A stretch of DNA of 64,000 nt from the NCBI GenBank assembly GCA_033220425.1, contig CM065652.1, positions 806,001 to 870,000 on the forward strand, read 5' to 3'. This DNA comes from Lepraria neglecta. Taxonomy: Eukaryota > Ascomycota > Lecanoromycetes > Lecanorales > Stereocaulaceae. Position 1 is the first letter of the stretch. Every line of letters starts with the position of its first letter. The notes under the pieces are model-generated. The model was given only the letters and a program-made list of their open reading frames with translations, was not told the origin of the DNA and made no database searches. A program made the translations under genes and the position numbers. Of this stretch, positions 47,803 through 60,199 are shown piece by piece.

Positions 47803-49392
47803 ATGGCCGTGTCTCTGCGCATCATCCTCGCGCACGTGACCATGTCGTCCACAAGGGAAACTTTCTCCAAGGCTCATCTGGATTCATATACCGGCCCATC
47901 GAGAAAGAGATTATCTACAGCACAACTCGAAACGTCAACCTTTCCCGTAATGGCTTGGGAAGAAACAAACCCGGGAGTGTACAGAGCGGAGTTTGGCGGA
48001 TCAGAGAAGATTTACCATAAGGTTGCGACTCTTTTCGCCCATCTCAAACGAGAGCACTATCGCGTCCACTGCGTCTGTCGCCTTGAGTTTGGCTCTGAGT
48101 TTCAAGGACGTGGTCCTGCCACTGCGTTGAAAGAAGCATGGAAGACTTTGCGGACCGAACTTCCAACTTTGGGAGTCCTCCCGGATGGACCCGCCCACAA
48201 GGTGTACAAAGTCCTTGATGCGCAAGGCGAGCAAGATTGGCTTGATCAGACTTTCTTCGTCGAGCCGCATGGGAAGACTTCAGACGAGGTGATCGCGCGC
48301 GAACCAAACGACTTCCCCAGCCTTTACTTTCTGCCCTCGTCATCGGAAGTCGTCTTCGTGTGCTCGCACTGGCGCATCGACGCAGTAGGCACCAACTGGG
48401 TCCTCGACCGACTCTTCACCCACCTGGCCATGCCTCCCGCCACTCCGCACAGCGCCCCGAGCCTGGACGCCGTCTCCCCCGCCCTCGAAGAAGCCGTCGG
48501 CGCCCCCGACCCCTGGACCGAAGAACAGGAAAACTACGCCCGCTCCTTCATCCAATCCTTCCGCGAGAACTCCTTCCCCAACGACCGCATGCGCTACAAT
48601 GGCGACGCAAAAACGCTGCCAGGCAACCCCGCCCGCCAGACCCTCATCTTCGATCCGACGAGCACCGCGTCCCTCGTCGCCGCGTGCAAAGCCCATGAGA
48701 TCAGCGTCACGGCGGCGGTGCATTCAGCCCTTGCGCAGACCGTGTTCGCGCTCGCCGATAGCGACGTTCGAGAACCGCGAAGGGAGAAACACGACTACAC
48801 TTGCGCCACGTCGATTAACCTCCGCCCGAAGCTGCCCCGGCCATACAATACTCGCGCGCACGCCGCCCAGACCTACGTCATGGGCGTTGGGTGCCGCGTG
48901 AGGCGCGATAGCAGCTTCGCTGATGCTGCGAAGGCGCTCACGCTGCATTACAAAGTCGCGTATAATGATGAGCTCGTGCTGCAGAGTTTGCGGCCGATAT
49001 ACAAGTTCAACAGCGACGCTACGCCCGCACAGCAAAAAGGAGGGAGCGTGGCTACCGCTGAGGGGCCAACGCATGCTCTACCTACTCCGGTGTCGCCGCC
49101 GCCGCCGCCTAGCGGGATCACGATTAGTAGCCTCGGCGTCGTGGACAACTATCTAACGGGCGAGTACGGCGGTCAGGATGGTGCGGCGGCGGTAAGGGTA
49201 CGAGAGTACCATTTCGGTATTGATATGATGACGCGGCAGATGATTATGTATGTGGGGACGTTTCGCGGGAGGCTGCAGTTGTCGATTAGCTATAATTCGG
49301 GGTACTATGACCCGGATGTGCCGCTTGATGTGCTAAGGCGCGTTAAGGGGGAGTTGGAGAAGGGGCTGGAGGTGGAGCTGGCGAGTTCGTGA
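47803..49392 (+). CDS. Tri3-like HXXXD acyltransferase
   Basis: A single-exon gene for a 529-residue CoA-dependent O-acyltransferase of the superfamily that includes the trichothecene acetyltransferases and NRPS condensation domains. The catalytic motif is SHWRIDAVG (His189, Asp193), in the family position at the end of a strand after EVVFVC. Later conserved-looking stretches are ATSINLRPKLP, YVMGVGCRV and a C-terminal strand LQLSISYNSGYYDPD. An insertion of about 30 residues rich in Pro/Ala (near 425-440) looks like a surface loop. No signal peptide is seen, so it is probably cytosolic. The start is ambiguous: ATG 47,803 is the first in frame, while ATG 47,842 has the better context (A at -3) and would give 516 residues. 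It likely acylates a hydroxyl of the polyketide; the acyl donor and acceptor are unknown. It points tail to tail at the PKS. Confidence 0.87.
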   Translation: MAVSLRIILAHVTMSSTRETFSKAHLDSYTGPSRKRLSTAQLETSTFPVMAWEETNPGVYRAEFGGSEKIYHKVATLFAHLKREHYRVHCVCRLEFGSEFQGRGPATALKEAWKTLRTELPTLGVLPDGPAHKVYKVLDAQGEQDWLDQTFFVEPHGKTSDEVIAREPNDFPSLYFLPSSSEVVFVCSHWRIDAVGTNWVLDRLFTHLAMPPATPHSAPSLDAVSPALEEAVGAPDPWTEEQENYARSFIQSFRENSFPNDRMRYNGDAKTLPGNPARQTLIFDPTSTASLVAACKAHEISVTAAVHSALAQTVFALADSDVREPRREKHDYTCATSINLRPKLPRPYNTRAHAAQTYVMGVGCRVRRDSSFADAAKALTLHYKVAYNDELVLQSLRPIYKFNSDATPAQQKGGSVATAEGPTHALPTPVSPPPPPSGITISSLGVVDNYLTGEYGGQDGAAAVRVREYHFGIDMMTRQMIMYVGTFRGRLQLSISYNSGYYDPDVPLDVLRRVKGELEKGLEVELASS

Positions 49393-51355
49393 GGGATTGT
49401 AGGGGAGTGTGTGGTGGGGGGCGATTATAGACTAGGGTGGAATGCAAGTCGGGTTGGAAGACCGACGAGTACGCAATAGCTACTCGCTTTACCGAGCTCT
49501 CTATCCGACGCTTTAATCGTCTTGTTCCTATTCGCAATACTTTGTCGGTATAGATGGCCCAGTCCAGACACTGCAGCGCCCTAGCATGCTATATAAACCC
49601 CTCCAGCTCCTACATTCTTGATCTACGGTGTACTGAGTGAACAATTCTGCACCTCAAGCTCTCCCGTCCCGGGCAATCTGAACTTCACTATAATCGCGCT
49701 CATTCTGAAACATATATACTGTTGATTTCCGACACTCATCAATAACTGCAATTCGTCTCCGGCTTTCCATAATCATCCCACACCTCCCCGAACTATCAAA
49801 CGTCACTTGGCACCTCACACAACATACCGTACTTCCGCTTCTAAACGAAGTCTAACACCGCCGCCATCGGCGTTCCTGCGTGTGTTTCTCCCTTCGTCAA
49901 TACCGCGACAGTCGCGCTCTCGGGATGATCGGTTTCTGACCGTCACGCTCTGACTCCTGAATGCCGAGCTGACATCGATCCCGAGAGTGAAGCTGACTCC
50001 TGGACGCTGGAGTGGATTTGACGGCTGGACTGAAGTGAACATTTGACTGGACTGGATTGAACTGAGCTCGAACCTTACTGCCGCATGTTTGAAAGCGCAA
50101 CTGCTCATACCACAAGTGTCGCCAGTCTAAACGCTCAGTTACAACCGCTCTATATGCCCGTTCGAAGGCGTATATATTACAACCGAGTTCCTAATTGAGG
50201 GCTAACGACTAATAACGCACAATTTCAATGCACAACCACTTCACAACTACAATTACAAATCAATCCCAACTCCCGCCCTCGAACTGATTCTGAGACACAT
50301 TTTATAACCTCTAGCTGGGCTCCAAAGTCAACACTAGGTCTTGCCCTCACTCATCTAAGCTGTGTTTACCACAGCTCGGACTTATTTGTCATGGACTGTT
50401 GATATGCTGTTCAACGCTGCTATGTTATGAGTTAATACGGTTAATTGGCTTCTAATAGTTATGTGGTACTTGCTAGAGCTGTATTGTTGTAGGTAGTATG
50501 GTTTGGTCTGGGGGAGATGTTGGTGGAGTGCGCTGGATGAACAAGTCTGAACTATGTATACTTGCTCTTTCCCTCCTGAGATCCCAAAGCAAGTTGGGGC
50601 TCAAGTCGTCTTACTAGCCATTCTTGATCTCTTTTGATCTGTGTGCTCGACGCTTGCGGAGAGTAGTTCCCCGCTAGTCATTAGACGAGTTGAAAGGAAA
50701 TTTGGACTTGCCGGCTGAATCGGAAGTATCAGCATCCAGTTTCTCGAGCGGCGGAGACTTTGCGTGATGGATTTTGAAGTGATAGCGGAAGATACTCGAT
50801 TGCTTACGGTAGAATAGCTTGTAATATACCAACCGGACATTAGATCGTCTCAACGAGACTGTACCAACGAAGGCTATGGAACTAGTATGCTCTGTGTACG
50901 CTTTTCTATTCCATATAGGAGCACAGCTAGTGGCTCAAAGCCATGTCTGGTTTGAAAATTGTGACCCTGCCATACTCCACTTCCCAGTCTCAAATTTACC
51001 AGCTTAATCGAGGGAAATGTTTTGCAAAAAGAATCGCATAATCGATTGGAGTTTTTTAGGTATCTATAAAAGTTGTTATCGAGTCTTGTGGACCTCGCGA
51101 GAAGTTTCTATCAATTTTCAAAGACTATCACCCCTTATCCCTGAAAAAAGCTGGTTACATGAATCCGTATACATGTCGCGTTTTGTATACTCTTCAATTA
51201 GATGATAAGCATCATCTACCCACCAATTCGTTCATTACACTTTTCATATCAACCCTTACAACGTGCGCCATCCACAAAAGAGATACTCGTGCCTCGCGCT
51301 TGTCCACCATCACATACCCTCCCTTGCTCCACCCTCCACAACTCTTTCAACTTTT
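49393..51355. other. Convergent spacer between acyltransferase and PKS
   Basis: About 2 kb between two gene 3' ends. No gene is supported. A well-formed TATAAA (49,592-49,597), followed by a pyrimidine-rich stretch of about 250 bp, looks like a promoter and leader, but no coding frame follows it. The minus frame 49,815-50,108 (97 codons, ATG start) has no recognisable domain and looks fortuitous. The rest is unremarkable. Confidence 0.5.
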
Positions 51356-54300
51356 TCAAGCGTACAAATACCCCATCTTCTTCCACGCCGCGACATACCG
51401 TCTTGCCACCTCCGCATCGACGGGTCCCAGCGCCGCCATCGTGCCCGAGTGCTCCTTCGACTTTGCCGTGTCCAGGATCAGCCCACCGCACGACATGCGC
51501 TCAAAGTTGTCGTCCAGGAAATCAATCAGCCTGGCGGCGGGATTGTCGGTCTCAGCCGGCAGCGGCGACCGCCGCACCATGTTCACCCAGTCATGGAACG
51601 GCACGATGCGGTCGGCCGGGATGCCCAGGGCGTTCGCCAGCACGGGATTCATCTCCTTCCACGGCTGTCCGACGGGGTTGTCGATGTGGTAGACGGGGTA
51701 CGGCTCTGGGGCGTCGTGCAGCTCCGCGACGCGGCACAGATCCACCATGACGCCAGCCGCGTCGTTGACGGGCACCCACTGCAGCACGCCTTCGAAGTCT
51801 GGCCACGCTCGCAGCGTCTGCGCCGACTTGATCAGGAACGCAAAATGCTCGACGGGGTTCCAGAAGCCGCTCGTCCGCGATCCGGCGATCTGGCCCGGGC
51901 GCACCACCATGGTGCGGAAGCGCTGCGGGTGCTGGCTGAGCGTCTCGTCCAGCATGCGCTCGCACACCCATTTGGCCTCGCAGTAGCCAACGGGCAGCGT
52001 CGCCGCGAATGGCACACGATCCTCTGGCACTCGCGCCTTGCCAGCGTTTCCTACAACGCCGATAGACGAGACCAGCTGGAAGCCGACGCGGAAGCCAGCG
52101 TCGTTGGGCCGGTAGTCGGCGACATCGCGGGCTAGGTCCAAAAGGTTGCGCAGCGCCTGGAACTGTGGCTCGAATGCCTTGACGGGCCTTGTACCGCTCA
52201 TCGGCCAGGCGTTGTGCACGATATGTGTGACGTTGTGTACGAGCCATGTGTACTCGTCAGCTGGCAAGCCGAGCTGTGGTTTGGAGGTGTCGGTCTCGAG
52301 GACACGGAGCTTGCGTTGCGCGCCGGCAGACAGCTCGATGCCGCGCGACGAGAAGGCTTCAGTTTGGCGGTGCTTGACTGGTGTGCTGGTTTTGCGGTTG
52401 ACGCAGACGACCGTCTTGACTGCAGAGTTCTCGGCGAATCCAGCGACTGCGTGCGAGCCGAGGCTGCCCGTGGCACCGGTGACAAGGACTACTGCATCCT
52501 GACCATCGCGCAGCGCACCACTCGGGCGCTCTTCTGAGGACAGCGGTGCAGGTGCGGCGAATCCACTGATGTGCTTGGACAGGTAGTTGTTGGCTTCCTC
52601 CTCACACGCCACCACATCTCGAATCTCTTGTGCGGGGATCTCCTCTGGCATGGGCTTGGGAAGCTGTTCCGATTGAGTACCAGATGCGAGCGCGATCATG
52701 ACTTTCTGGTAGACGTTCTCGGGAAGGCTTCCATCGGTCCAGTCGACGTGGCCAAAGCCGGCCGCGTGGAGTTCACGCTCCCAGTGCTCGGCCGGAACGA
52801 TTGCATGCTTGCGGCCGTCGTCGAAAAGCCACCAGCCCTCGAGAAGGCCGAAAATAATATCAATAAAGGGCGCACTCTCGGTCATCTCGAGTATCATTAG
52901 GAATCCGTCAGGTCTTAGAGCCTTACGAACGTTCGTGAGCGACGTGACGAGGTTGTGTGTCGCGTGAATAGCGTTGCTGGAAACAACGAGGTGCTGGCCC
53001 TGCAGTTCCTCGGCCGGGGGCTTCTCAATATCGTGAACGGCGAATCGCATGAACGAGTATTCCTTGCCGAATTTGCGCCTGGCGTTGGCCACCATAGACG
53101 GCGACAGGTCCGTGAAAGTATACTCGACTGGGAAACCCAGCGATGCTAGCAACGGAGCCAGCACATACGTGGTTCCGCCCGTGCCAGCGCCCATCTCCAG
53201 GATCTTAAGCGGGCCTTGATTCTTCGGCAAATTCTCCACTAGCCGTTGGATAGTGTCACGCATCTGGCCGTATTGCATACGGTTGAAGGTGTGGTCGACG
53301 TACAGTCCCTGAACAAGGTCGCGGCCCTCCAAGGACCCAAAAATCACGCGAATGCCGTCCGTCTTACCGGTTAGGACGTCAGCCAGATGCTTTCCGGCAT
53401 AGTAGGTCAGCTTGTTGGCGACCACAAATTCGGGGAAGGCTTGCAGGAGCTCCGCAAAGATCACATCGCTTGTCTTTCGTGGTACAGGAATGTTGGTGCG
53501 TGTGATTTGTCCGCTGAACACGTCAATGTCAATCAGTCGAGTGTCCCGCTCCAGAAAATTGTACACGAACTCCATCAGCCGCCCATGTTGCGGCTGGAAG
53601 GGGACACGATCCAGAGCTTGCCCTGGCTCGGCCACGCCAAGGTGACAGCCTAGCTTCTCGAATTGTTCCACTACCAGCGCAGTGGAGAGGCGATTTGAGC
53701 CGGCGAGGACCACTTTGTGGATTCTGTCAAGATTGAATCGTTTGATCTCTTGGTCTGTCAGCATCTTGACCGCTCCGAAGGTTTGCAGGATCTCGGATCT
53801 GGAAATGCCCAAGTTCGTCTGCGCGGGCGGGGCGGCGGCAGCTGTCGTTGCCGGCTTTGCGGGTTCTTCCATAACGGTAGGCTTGGTTTCAGTAACATCC
53901 GGACTAGTTGCTCTAGTGACATTTGTGTTAGAATCAGATAGATCTTGAGAAGAAGAATCGTCGTCGTCATCCTCTTCGTTATGCTCGACAGAATCCTGAG
54001 CGGCATCACCACCTCCCGGCCCGTGAAGAGCATTATTGAGGCATGCAACGAATTTGCGCAGCGTCGTCGCCTCTATCAGCTCCGTTTGGTCCAAGGTACA
54101 CTTAAAGACGCTCTCAACTTCGCGGGCCACCTCCATGCCCATCAGCGAGTCGATGCCGACCTCTGCCATTTCTGTGTCGAGCTCAATCTCGTGAGCTTCG
54201 ACGCCTGAGACGTTGGCAACTAGGTTTCTAACGTCGTTCGTAATGTCTGGACGGAAAGACTTGGTAGTGCTCTCCTTCTTCTTGTTGTCCTTCTTCTTCT

Positions 54301-57300
54301 TGGCGGTCTTGTCAATGGCGGGCGCTTCAGTATTGACATTGGCGAGTGGCTGAGGTTGTTGGGGGACCTGAGTGGGAGCAGGGGTGGCGGTGGCCGCTGG
54401 AGCAGCTTGTCCTTGGGAAGGCTTGACCTTCAGCACGGATTCGTCGGTCGTGAGTCTCGTCAACATCTTGCTCATCGAAGCTTTGGCGACCCTTGCAAAA
54501 GTGATACCAATCATCACCTCAGTCAGCATCCCATTAGCGGCATTAAAGACGAAAACGTCGCTGGTGTACACTTTTTCGGAGTGGCGATGGTGGCGTGCCA
54601 GGACGTGCCACGTGTCGGGAAACTCCTGTTTATCCAGCTTGGCGATGCGCGGCGAACGCATCGACATCTCACAGCCAGTCGCAATGAACATGTCGTTAGT
54701 GGAACGATCTGTCATGCAGTTGATATACAGGCCACCGACCTGGCTGAATGAGTCGCTCAGCGGGACGTCCAGCCAAGTCTCTCCGGTGTGCTTCATCTGC
54801 ACGCGTCCAGCACACTCGCCAGTGCGGCCAACGACGCGACGAACACCGCGGTAAAGCTCGCCATAGTCCACGACCTCAGCAAAGGCCCGGTATACGTTGC
54901 GACCTTGAAGGATGTCGACGTCGTCATCGTCGGTCATGCTGAGTACGGACGCACACTGAGCATAGGTGACCAGTCTCTCGAACCGGCCAAACTCGTTTTG
55001 GTAGGTGGCGTCGTCGGGTGAGCGTATGTGCAGTCTAGCTTCGACATGGAGGTCACTGCCGCCGCTGCTGGAGGTAGAGAAGATCTTCCATCCCCAGAGT
55101 GTATCGCTATCGTTGAGAGTCTCAAACTCAAGCCAGACAGAGCGTGTCGGATCTACACACAGCGGCGAGTGGTTGGCCATATCATGGACAACGGGCTGCA
55201 TTGCGGAGGCAGCCCACTGAGGGTGTAGGCTGAATAATGCTTCAATGGCCATTTCGACCTGTAGCGTGGCCGGGCAGATGGGGGCTGTCTGCGCAATCAA
55301 GTGACCTGAAATGTAGCTTTTGTACTTATTGGAGCCGGTGTTGATGCGGAACCGAGGTTTCTTCGCTTTGCCGTTCTGTTCTTCATATCCGACGAATGAC
55401 CACAGTCCAAGGAACTTCTCATCCACTGACTCTTGCTGTTGTACAACAACAGGCCTAATGCTTGCTGCCAAAGCTGTGGCTGCCTCAGCGACGGCCTTGG
55501 CCGGGGACTTGAGCTCGAGCCAATGCTTGGCCTTATCAAACTGGTAGGGCGGAAGAAGTAGGGTCGCATACTCCGTTGTTTGCAGGTTGTGGTGGGCCCA
55601 GAAAGAAACAGGCAGACCTTGCTTCCAGAGAGTAACAGTCGCGTCGGTCAGGCCATCGAGACCCTTGTCGGTATTTGTGAGGCTCAGTGCCTGGAAGTGG
55701 TGCGAATCTGGTTTTGCCTCACTGGCGAGAGCTCTGCTGGCCATGATTGTGATGGTAGAGGCGGATCCTGCCTCAAGCCAGATGGCCGATGGGTGGTCCT
55801 TGGCTATCCGGCGTACCGCATGGTTAAAGTAGACGGGCTTCCTCATGTGATCCGCGGCGAATGCCGATGTTATCCTGGAGCCAGCCGTTGGCCTGTTCTC
55901 GGTGGCACGTTCAAGAGGGATGACGGGATCAGAGAAAGTTACGTTTCTACCTACTTCTTCTAGACGGCTCACAAGCGGCTCGACAAGGGTGGAGTGGAAC
56001 GAATTGGTGACATTGAGTCTCTTACACTTAAGAGATCCAAATTGAGGAATTGTCTCGGTAACAACGTCAATAGCCTGGGAAGATCCAGCCAGCGTGAAGC
56101 TTCGTGGGCCGTTGTAGCAAGCGATGCTGGCAGGATACTCGCCGGCGTATCGTCGGTTCGCTTCGGCCAAAAGCCTATGAACGGTTCCCTCGTCTGCCTC
56201 CACCGCCATCATGGCGCCAGGGTCGGGGCCCCATCCGTCGCGAACCACTTTTGCCCTGCCGGCGACCAACTTAACTGTATCGCGGAAGCTTAGTACACCT
56301 GACACACACAACGCTGTGATCTCACCGAAGCTGTGACCGACAACGGAGACGATCTTGCCCGCAAGGCCGCAGTCCATCCAGCACTTAGCACAGGCGTACT
56401 GCGAGGCAAAAAGCATGGTCTGTAGCTTGACTGGGTCCGTGATGGGCGACTGAGAGAAAATGTTAGGGAAGAGGCTGCTCAGCCCAAGCGACTGCATCAC
56501 AGTATCGCACTGGTCCAAGTGGTAGCGCAGCAGAGCCACTGAATCGTACAGCTTACGGTCCAGTCCGACAAAGGTTGACACTTGACCGCCAAAGCACAAG
56601 ACGACAGGGCGCTCAGCTTTTAGAGGAGCAATAGCATTATCTGGTTTGCTAAGCTTCTCTTCGAGCTCGGACACCGAGCGGCACAAGAACATCATGCCCT
56701 GAGGCAGAGAGCGGTTAGACTGTCGATTCATGTTAAACGAGACGTCGGCTAGAGAGAGACCAGCTTTCTCTCTGGCTTTCATGAAGGGTACAAGCTTGGC
56801 GCAGTACGCAGTGATGCTGCGCGCGTCGAAACCCGCGATCCAGAAGGGGAATGAAGCCTTGTTCACGCCGTCGCCACGAATCAAAGCAGACGCCTGACCG
56901 CCGGTGTTATGGGGGGATTGGGTAACCATCATGGAAGCGTTGGACCCAGAAGCCCCGTAATTGTTGATAAGAGCTACTTTGTACCCGTCGTTCCACGGTC
57001 GGAGAGAAGTCGAGACCTCCATCATGTCCGTCGGCGATGTTTTTACGTGAGAGCTCATCTTGGAGAAGCTGGCTTGCGGAGGAATGTAGCTTTCCTGCAT
57101 CATCATAATAATCTTGATAAGCGAGATGACGCCCGATGCTCCTTCGCTGTGACCGATGTGTCCTTTGACCGAGCCGAGAACAAGTGGTTTGGATCGAATT
57201 GGCCCTCCTAACGCTTGGCGGACACTCTCGTACTCGGCAGGATCTCCTACAGGAGTTCCGGTGCCGTGAGCCTCCACCAGGGAGACATCGCGGGGGCTTA

Positions 57301-59458
57301 CATGCGCCTTATTGACGACGTCGGTGAACAGTTGAGACAAGGACGGAGAGTTGGGTACGAAGAGCGGAGTGCAGTTCTGATTCTGGTAGACGGCGGTCGA
57401 GGGGATGCAGCCTAGGATTGGGTTACCGTCGGCGACGGCGTCGGACATCTTCTTCAGGAAGACGCAAGCAATGCCCTCAGCGCGACAATAACCATCGGCT
57501 CCCTCGTCGAAGGGCTTACACTGGCCAGTAGGACTCAAGAAACTTGCACCGGCGAGATTTTGAAACCACAGGAAGTTGGTGATCGTGGAGACACCGCCAG
57601 CGATTGCGGCCGTGCATTCGCCCGACAAGATGTTGCGGCACGCGGTGTGAATGGCGACGGCGGAGGCGGAGCAGGCCGTATCGAAGGTCATGGACGGGCC
57701 GGTCCAGCCAAAGTAGTGTGAGATCTTGCCGGGGATGAAGCTCTTGAGGTTGCCTGTGGCGGTGAAGGCGTTGGCGGTGTGGCAGGCTGCGTGGTGCTCG
57801 TAGTCACCCGCGCATGCGCCAAGGTAAACACCGACGTGCTTCTTGTCGCGTGCTGGAGAACTGGGCGTGGTCTCGGTGAAGTAGCCTGACTGCTCGACAG
57901 CTTGATAGGAAGCCTGCAGGAAGAGCCTCTGTTGCGGGTCCATAGTCGACGACTCGCGAGGGCTGCGCTTGAAGAACTTGTGGTCGAAGGCGTCGACGTC
58001 GCGGATGAAATTGCCATACCACTTGCGCTTCGGATCTTTGTCGCCCTCTCGGTACAGAGTGTCCATCATTAAGCGCTCCGACGTGATTTCCTCGTGCTGC
58101 GACTCGCCTGTGCGAAGCATCTGCGAGAATTCATCCACGTCATCGGCCCCTGCCACCTTGATCGACATACCGACGACCGCGATGGCATCCTCGTCCATGT
58201 GAAGCTGCTGCGACTGTTGTTGACGTAATGAGTGCGCTTCGGGATCCAGCACGCTGGCGAGACGCTGCGGCATTTCCTCGTCCAAATCGGCGAATTGCAT
58301 CAGTCTGGGGCCTAGCCGGCGCATTAGTGTTGGCGGAACGCATCGGTCTGGGCCGAAGGAGACAAAAATAGAGTCGTGGCTGAGGCGGTTGGCTTGGATG
58401 GCTGCAAAAGTGTTGTACCAATTGCTTTGCTGTACAAGGATGGCGCGCAACGCAATCTCGGTCAGGCTTCCGACGCTGCTTCCGATTGACTCGCCATCAA
58501 CAGCATCGTTGGTATAGGTCGGCAGCGCCAGCTGGGAAGCGTCGGGGAGACGGAGGCCAGGAATGCTGTCACACAGCTCGACGAGAACGTTCGTCAAACT
58601 GAGGAAATCCTTGTTAGGGCTATGGAAATGGCCGCGGAGGCCGACTTCTGCCGCAGTGATGCCAGCGTCCTTTGTTGCTTGCAGAAGAGCGGGCGCAGTC
58701 CGCTGCGATGTCGTCACGGTGGCTCGCGCCTCGTCGTAGAGCACCGAGATGTAAGCCTGGGGAAACAGGCTGTCGATGATCCGCCGCATATCTTGACCTT
58801 GTTCGGCATTGCGCCACGCCGTGGCGTACGACTTGGACGGGCCATGGCCCAGCTCCCTGTTCCACGCTTCTTGAGCGTCGACAAGGGCACCGACAAGCAT
58901 AGCTAGCCGCACGGCAACGGCGCCGTACTTCTCGAACTCGTCCTGATTCTTTGCGCTCGCTACAGCGAAAGCGCTCAACAAACCTGTGCAGAAACCGAGT
59001 GTCTGCACCTTGTTGGTCTCACCATTCTTCTGCCGTGCTAATAGGTCTGCTTGGAGATCGGACTTTGCTCCATCCCCATTTAGTTGGTGATTGAGCTCAA
59101 GGTAACGCCAGTACTGTGTGAGCTGCGTTAGAACTACTAGTGGTGCGAGTATCAGGTTCGGGAGATGTTCCAGCCCTTCCTGCCTGTCGACTTCGAGAGG
59201 AGCTCGTCGGAGCCACGAGTCCAAGTCTGCAAGGTGATTTTCGCCCGGCACTGTGCCTTTGATTTTGGGCATTCTTTCTGTTAAGGCATCCCAATATCGT
59301 GGCAACTCGGCCACCGCATCGAGAATCCAGTGCTGCCCAACAGCTTCGCCCGAAAGGCTGTGCCTGAGCTTTTCGAACTGTCTGTTGAACGAGAGGGCCT
59401 GGGGCCCGAACAAGAGGACCGTCGACTCCTGCTGATCGCGGTACTCCGTGCTCACCAT
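51356..59458 (-). CDS. Non-reducing polyketide synthase, SAT-KS-AT-PT-ACP-CMeT-R
   Basis: One uninterrupted frame of 2,700 residues with an ideal start context (GCCATGG). Starter-unit acyltransferase: GFCTG with Cys157, and GHFHS with His279. Ketosynthase (about 420-850): DTACSAS with Cys596, [10 protein letters not shown] with His731, and His770 in GHIGH. Malonyl acyltransferase: GHSFGE with Ser1043, and His1155 in NSFHS. Product template domain: His1386 in SGHLIAQ, and Asp1569 in DSFSQVGG. A single ACP: GIDSLMG with Ser1771. C-methyltransferase: [11 protein letters not shown] (2087-2097). C-terminal thioester reductase: TGATGSLG (2327-2334), and Tyr2492/Lys2496 in YCEAK. All catalytic residues I can check are present. 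This family builds C-methylated aromatic ketides and releases them as aldehydes by NADPH-dependent reduction, as in methylorcinaldehyde, citrinin and azaphilone synthases. Chain length and starter cannot be read from the sequence. Confidence 0.95.
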   Translation of the reverse strand: MVSTEYRDQQESTVLLFGPQALSFNRQFEKLRHSLSGEAVGQHWILDAVAELPRYWDALTERMPKIKGTVPGENHLADLDSWLRRAPLEVDRQEGLEHLPNLILAPLVVLTQLTQYWRYLELNHQLNGDGAKSDLQADLLARQKNGETNKVQTLGFCTGLLSAFAVASAKNQDEFEKYGAVAVRLAMLVGALVDAQEAWNRELGHGPSKSYATAWRNAEQGQDMRRIIDSLFPQAYISVLYDEARATVTTSQRTAPALLQATKDAGITAAEVGLRGHFHSPNKDFLSLTNVLVELCDSIPGLRLPDASQLALPTYTNDAVDGESIGSSVGSLTEIALRAILVQQSNWYNTFAAIQANRLSHDSIFVSFGPDRCVPPTLMRRLGPRLMQFADLDEEMPQRLASVLDPEAHSLRQQQSQQLHMDEDAIAVVGMSIKVAGADDVDEFSQMLRTGESQHEEITSERLMMDTLYREGDKDPKRKWYGNFIRDVDAFDHKFFKRSPRESSTMDPQQRLFLQASYQAVEQSGYFTETTPSSPARDKKHVGVYLGACAGDYEHHAACHTANAFTATGNLKSFIPGKISHYFGWTGPSMTFDTACSASAVAIHTACRNILSGECTAAIAGGVSTITNFLWFQNLAGASFLSPTGQCKPFDEGADGYCRAEGIACVFLKKMSDAVADGNPILGCIPSTAVYQNQNCTPLFVPNSPSLSQLFTDVVNKAHVSPRDVSLVEAHGTGTPVGDPAEYESVRQALGGPIRSKPLVLGSVKGHIGHSEGASGVISLIKIIMMMQESYIPPQASFSKMSSHVKTSPTDMMEVSTSLRPWNDGYKVALINNYGASGSNASMMVTQSPHNTGGQASALIRGDGVNKASFPFWIAGFDARSITAYCAKLVPFMKAREKAGLSLADVSFNMNRQSNRSLPQGMMFLCRSVSELEEKLSKPDNAIAPLKAERPVVLCFGGQVSTFVGLDRKLYDSVALLRYHLDQCDTVMQSLGLSSLFPNIFSQSPITDPVKLQTMLFASQYACAKCWMDCGLAGKIVSVVGHSFGEITALCVSGVLSFRDTVKLVAGRAKVVRDGWGPDPGAMMAVEADEGTVHRLLAEANRRYAGEYPASIACYNGPRSFTLAGSSQAIDVVTETIPQFGSLKCKRLNVTNSFHSTLVEPLVSRLEEVGRNVTFSDPVIPLERATENRPTAGSRITSAFAADHMRKPVYFNHAVRRIAKDHPSAIWLEAGSASTITIMASRALASEAKPDSHHFQALSLTNTDKGLDGLTDATVTLWKQGLPVSFWAHHNLQTTEYATLLLPPYQFDKAKHWLELKSPAKAVAEAATALAASIRPVVVQQQESVDEKFLGLWSFVGYEEQNGKAKKPRFRINTGSNKYKSYISGHLIAQTAPICPATLQVEMAIEALFSLHPQWAASAMQPVVHDMANHSPLCVDPTRSVWLEFETLNDSDTLWGWKIFSTSSSGGSDLHVEARLHIRSPDDATYQNEFGRFERLVTYAQCASVLSMTDDDDVDILQGRNVYRAFAEVVDYGELYRGVRRVVGRTGECAGRVQMKHTGETWLDVPLSDSFSQVGGLYINCMTDRSTNDMFIATGCEMSMRSPRIAKLDKQEFPDTWHVLARHHRHSEKVYTSDVFVFNAANGMLTEVMIGITFARVAKASMSKMLTRLTTDESVLKVKPSQGQAAPAATATPAPTQVPQQPQPLANVNTEAPAIDKTAKKKKDNKKKESTTKSFRPDITNDVRNLVANVSGVEAHEIELDTEMAEVGIDSLMGMEVAREVESVFKCTLDQTELIEATTLRKFVACLNNALHGPGGGDAAQDSVEHNEEDDDDDSSSQDLSDSNTNVTRATSPDVTETKPTVMEEPAKPATTAAAAPPAQTNLGISRSEILQTFGAVKMLTDQEIKRFNLDRIHKVVLAGSNRLSTALVVEQFEKLGCHLGVAEPGQALDRVPFQPQHGRLMEFVYNFLERDTRLIDIDVFSGQITRTNIPVPRKTSDVIFAELLQAFPEFVVANKLTYYAGKHLADVLTGKTDGIRVIFGSLEGRDLVQGLYVDHTFNRMQYGQMRDTIQRLVENLPKNQGPLKILEMGAGTGGTTYVLAPLLASLGFPVEYTFTDLSPSMVANARRKFGKEYSFMRFAVHDIEKPPAEELQGQHLVVSSNAIHATHNLVTSLTNVRKALRPDGFLMILEMTESAPFIDIIFGLLEGWWLFDDGRKHAIVPAEHWERELHAAGFGHVDWTDGSLPENVYQKVMIALASGTQSEQLPKPMPEEIPAQEIRDVVACEEEANNYLSKHISGFAAPAPLSSEERPSGALRDGQDAVVLVTGATGSLGSHAVAGFAENSAVKTVVCVNRKTSTPVKHRQTEAFSSRGIELSAGAQRKLRVLETDTSKPQLGLPADEYTWLVHNVTHIVHNAWPMSGTRPVKAFEPQFQALRNLLDLARDVADYRPNDAGFRVGFQLVSSIGVVGNAGKARVPEDRVPFAATLPVGYCEAKWVCERMLDETLSQHPQRFRTMVVRPGQIAGSRTSGFWNPVEHFAFLIKSAQTLRAWPDFEGVLQWVPVNDAAGVMVDLCRVAELHDAPEPYPVYHIDNPVGQPWKEMNPVLANALGIPADRIVPFHDWVNMVRRSPLPAETDNPAARLIDFLDDNFERMSCGGLILDTAKSKEHSGTMAALGPVDAEVARRYVAAWKKMGYLYA

Positions 59459-60190
59459 GGCGGTGGATGTGAACTGTCAAGGAGGGAAGATCTAGATGAG
59501 AGGGGCTGATGCGTTGTTGAAAAGGTAGGTAAAGACCCTTTGGTGTTAAATCCAGAGGTGTCTAAATGTACGTGTCATGAAGATTGAAAGTTCATCCTCT
59601 GCGTCCTAGAGTCCTCGTCGATATAGCACTACGACCAGGTAGCACTCATATCACATAAGACGGCCACGGTCAGAACACGCACCGAACACTCAACGTTGGG
59701 GCTGCCATACGGACGGCCGAACTCCGTTCGCTATGCATTAGAAGAGGCTCAGAAGGCCGTAGCATCCGTCGGAGTTTCAAGACACGAGACTTACTCGGAT
59801 GGGTATGCTAGATTCTCCGTAACACTGTCTACAAGGCTCCACCAATCAACTGAAAGTTTGATCTACATTTGCTGCATATGTGTCATGCTTCCGAGGTTGT
59901 AACGTACGTGGCGTTGACAGCCGCATGGCCCCAAGACGGCTGAGAAAAGAAAGTCCGGACGCAACCCTGGCGCTTGGGTGCTAGCGCGTGCGTACTTGGT
60001 ACCTTCAAAGCGACTTTGTAGGGGGCCTTGATACGGTGTAGATACGGTAACTAAACGGTTCCTACGTTAAGACGTTTTATGTAATACCAATTATTATGTT
60101 GGAACAGGCTGATTCTGTGATGAAGCTATTCAGATGTCCCTTAGTCAGCGGAGAGCTGACGTTGGGTGGGGACACGACTTGGCAGCTATC
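59459..60190 (-). promoter_or_regulatory. Upstream region of the PKS gene
   Basis: The first 80 bases upstream (in PKS orientation) are pyrimidine-rich, as in fungal leaders. CGGACGGCCG at 59,710-59,719 has the form CGG-N4-CCG, a plausible target for a binuclear zinc-cluster regulator such as the one encoded at 44,794, with a further CCG nearby (59,723). Binding is inferred only. No other gene is supported here. Confidence 0.35.
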
Positions 60191-60199
60191 CGGAACTAA

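Noticed and set aside
45038-49148. Many long minus-strand and out-of-frame open frames over the regulator and acyltransferase
   Set aside because: Shadows of the GC-rich coding sequence. They carry no motifs and conflict with the supported genes.
50601-50840. 79-codon minus frame downstream of the PKS
   Set aside because: No motif and no support from context. Could be fortuitous.
51159-59480. Plus-strand frames up to 290 codons opposite the PKS, and alternative minus frames up to 218 codons
   Set aside because: Shadows of the 2,700-residue PKS. Composition is Arg/Pro-rich with no domains.
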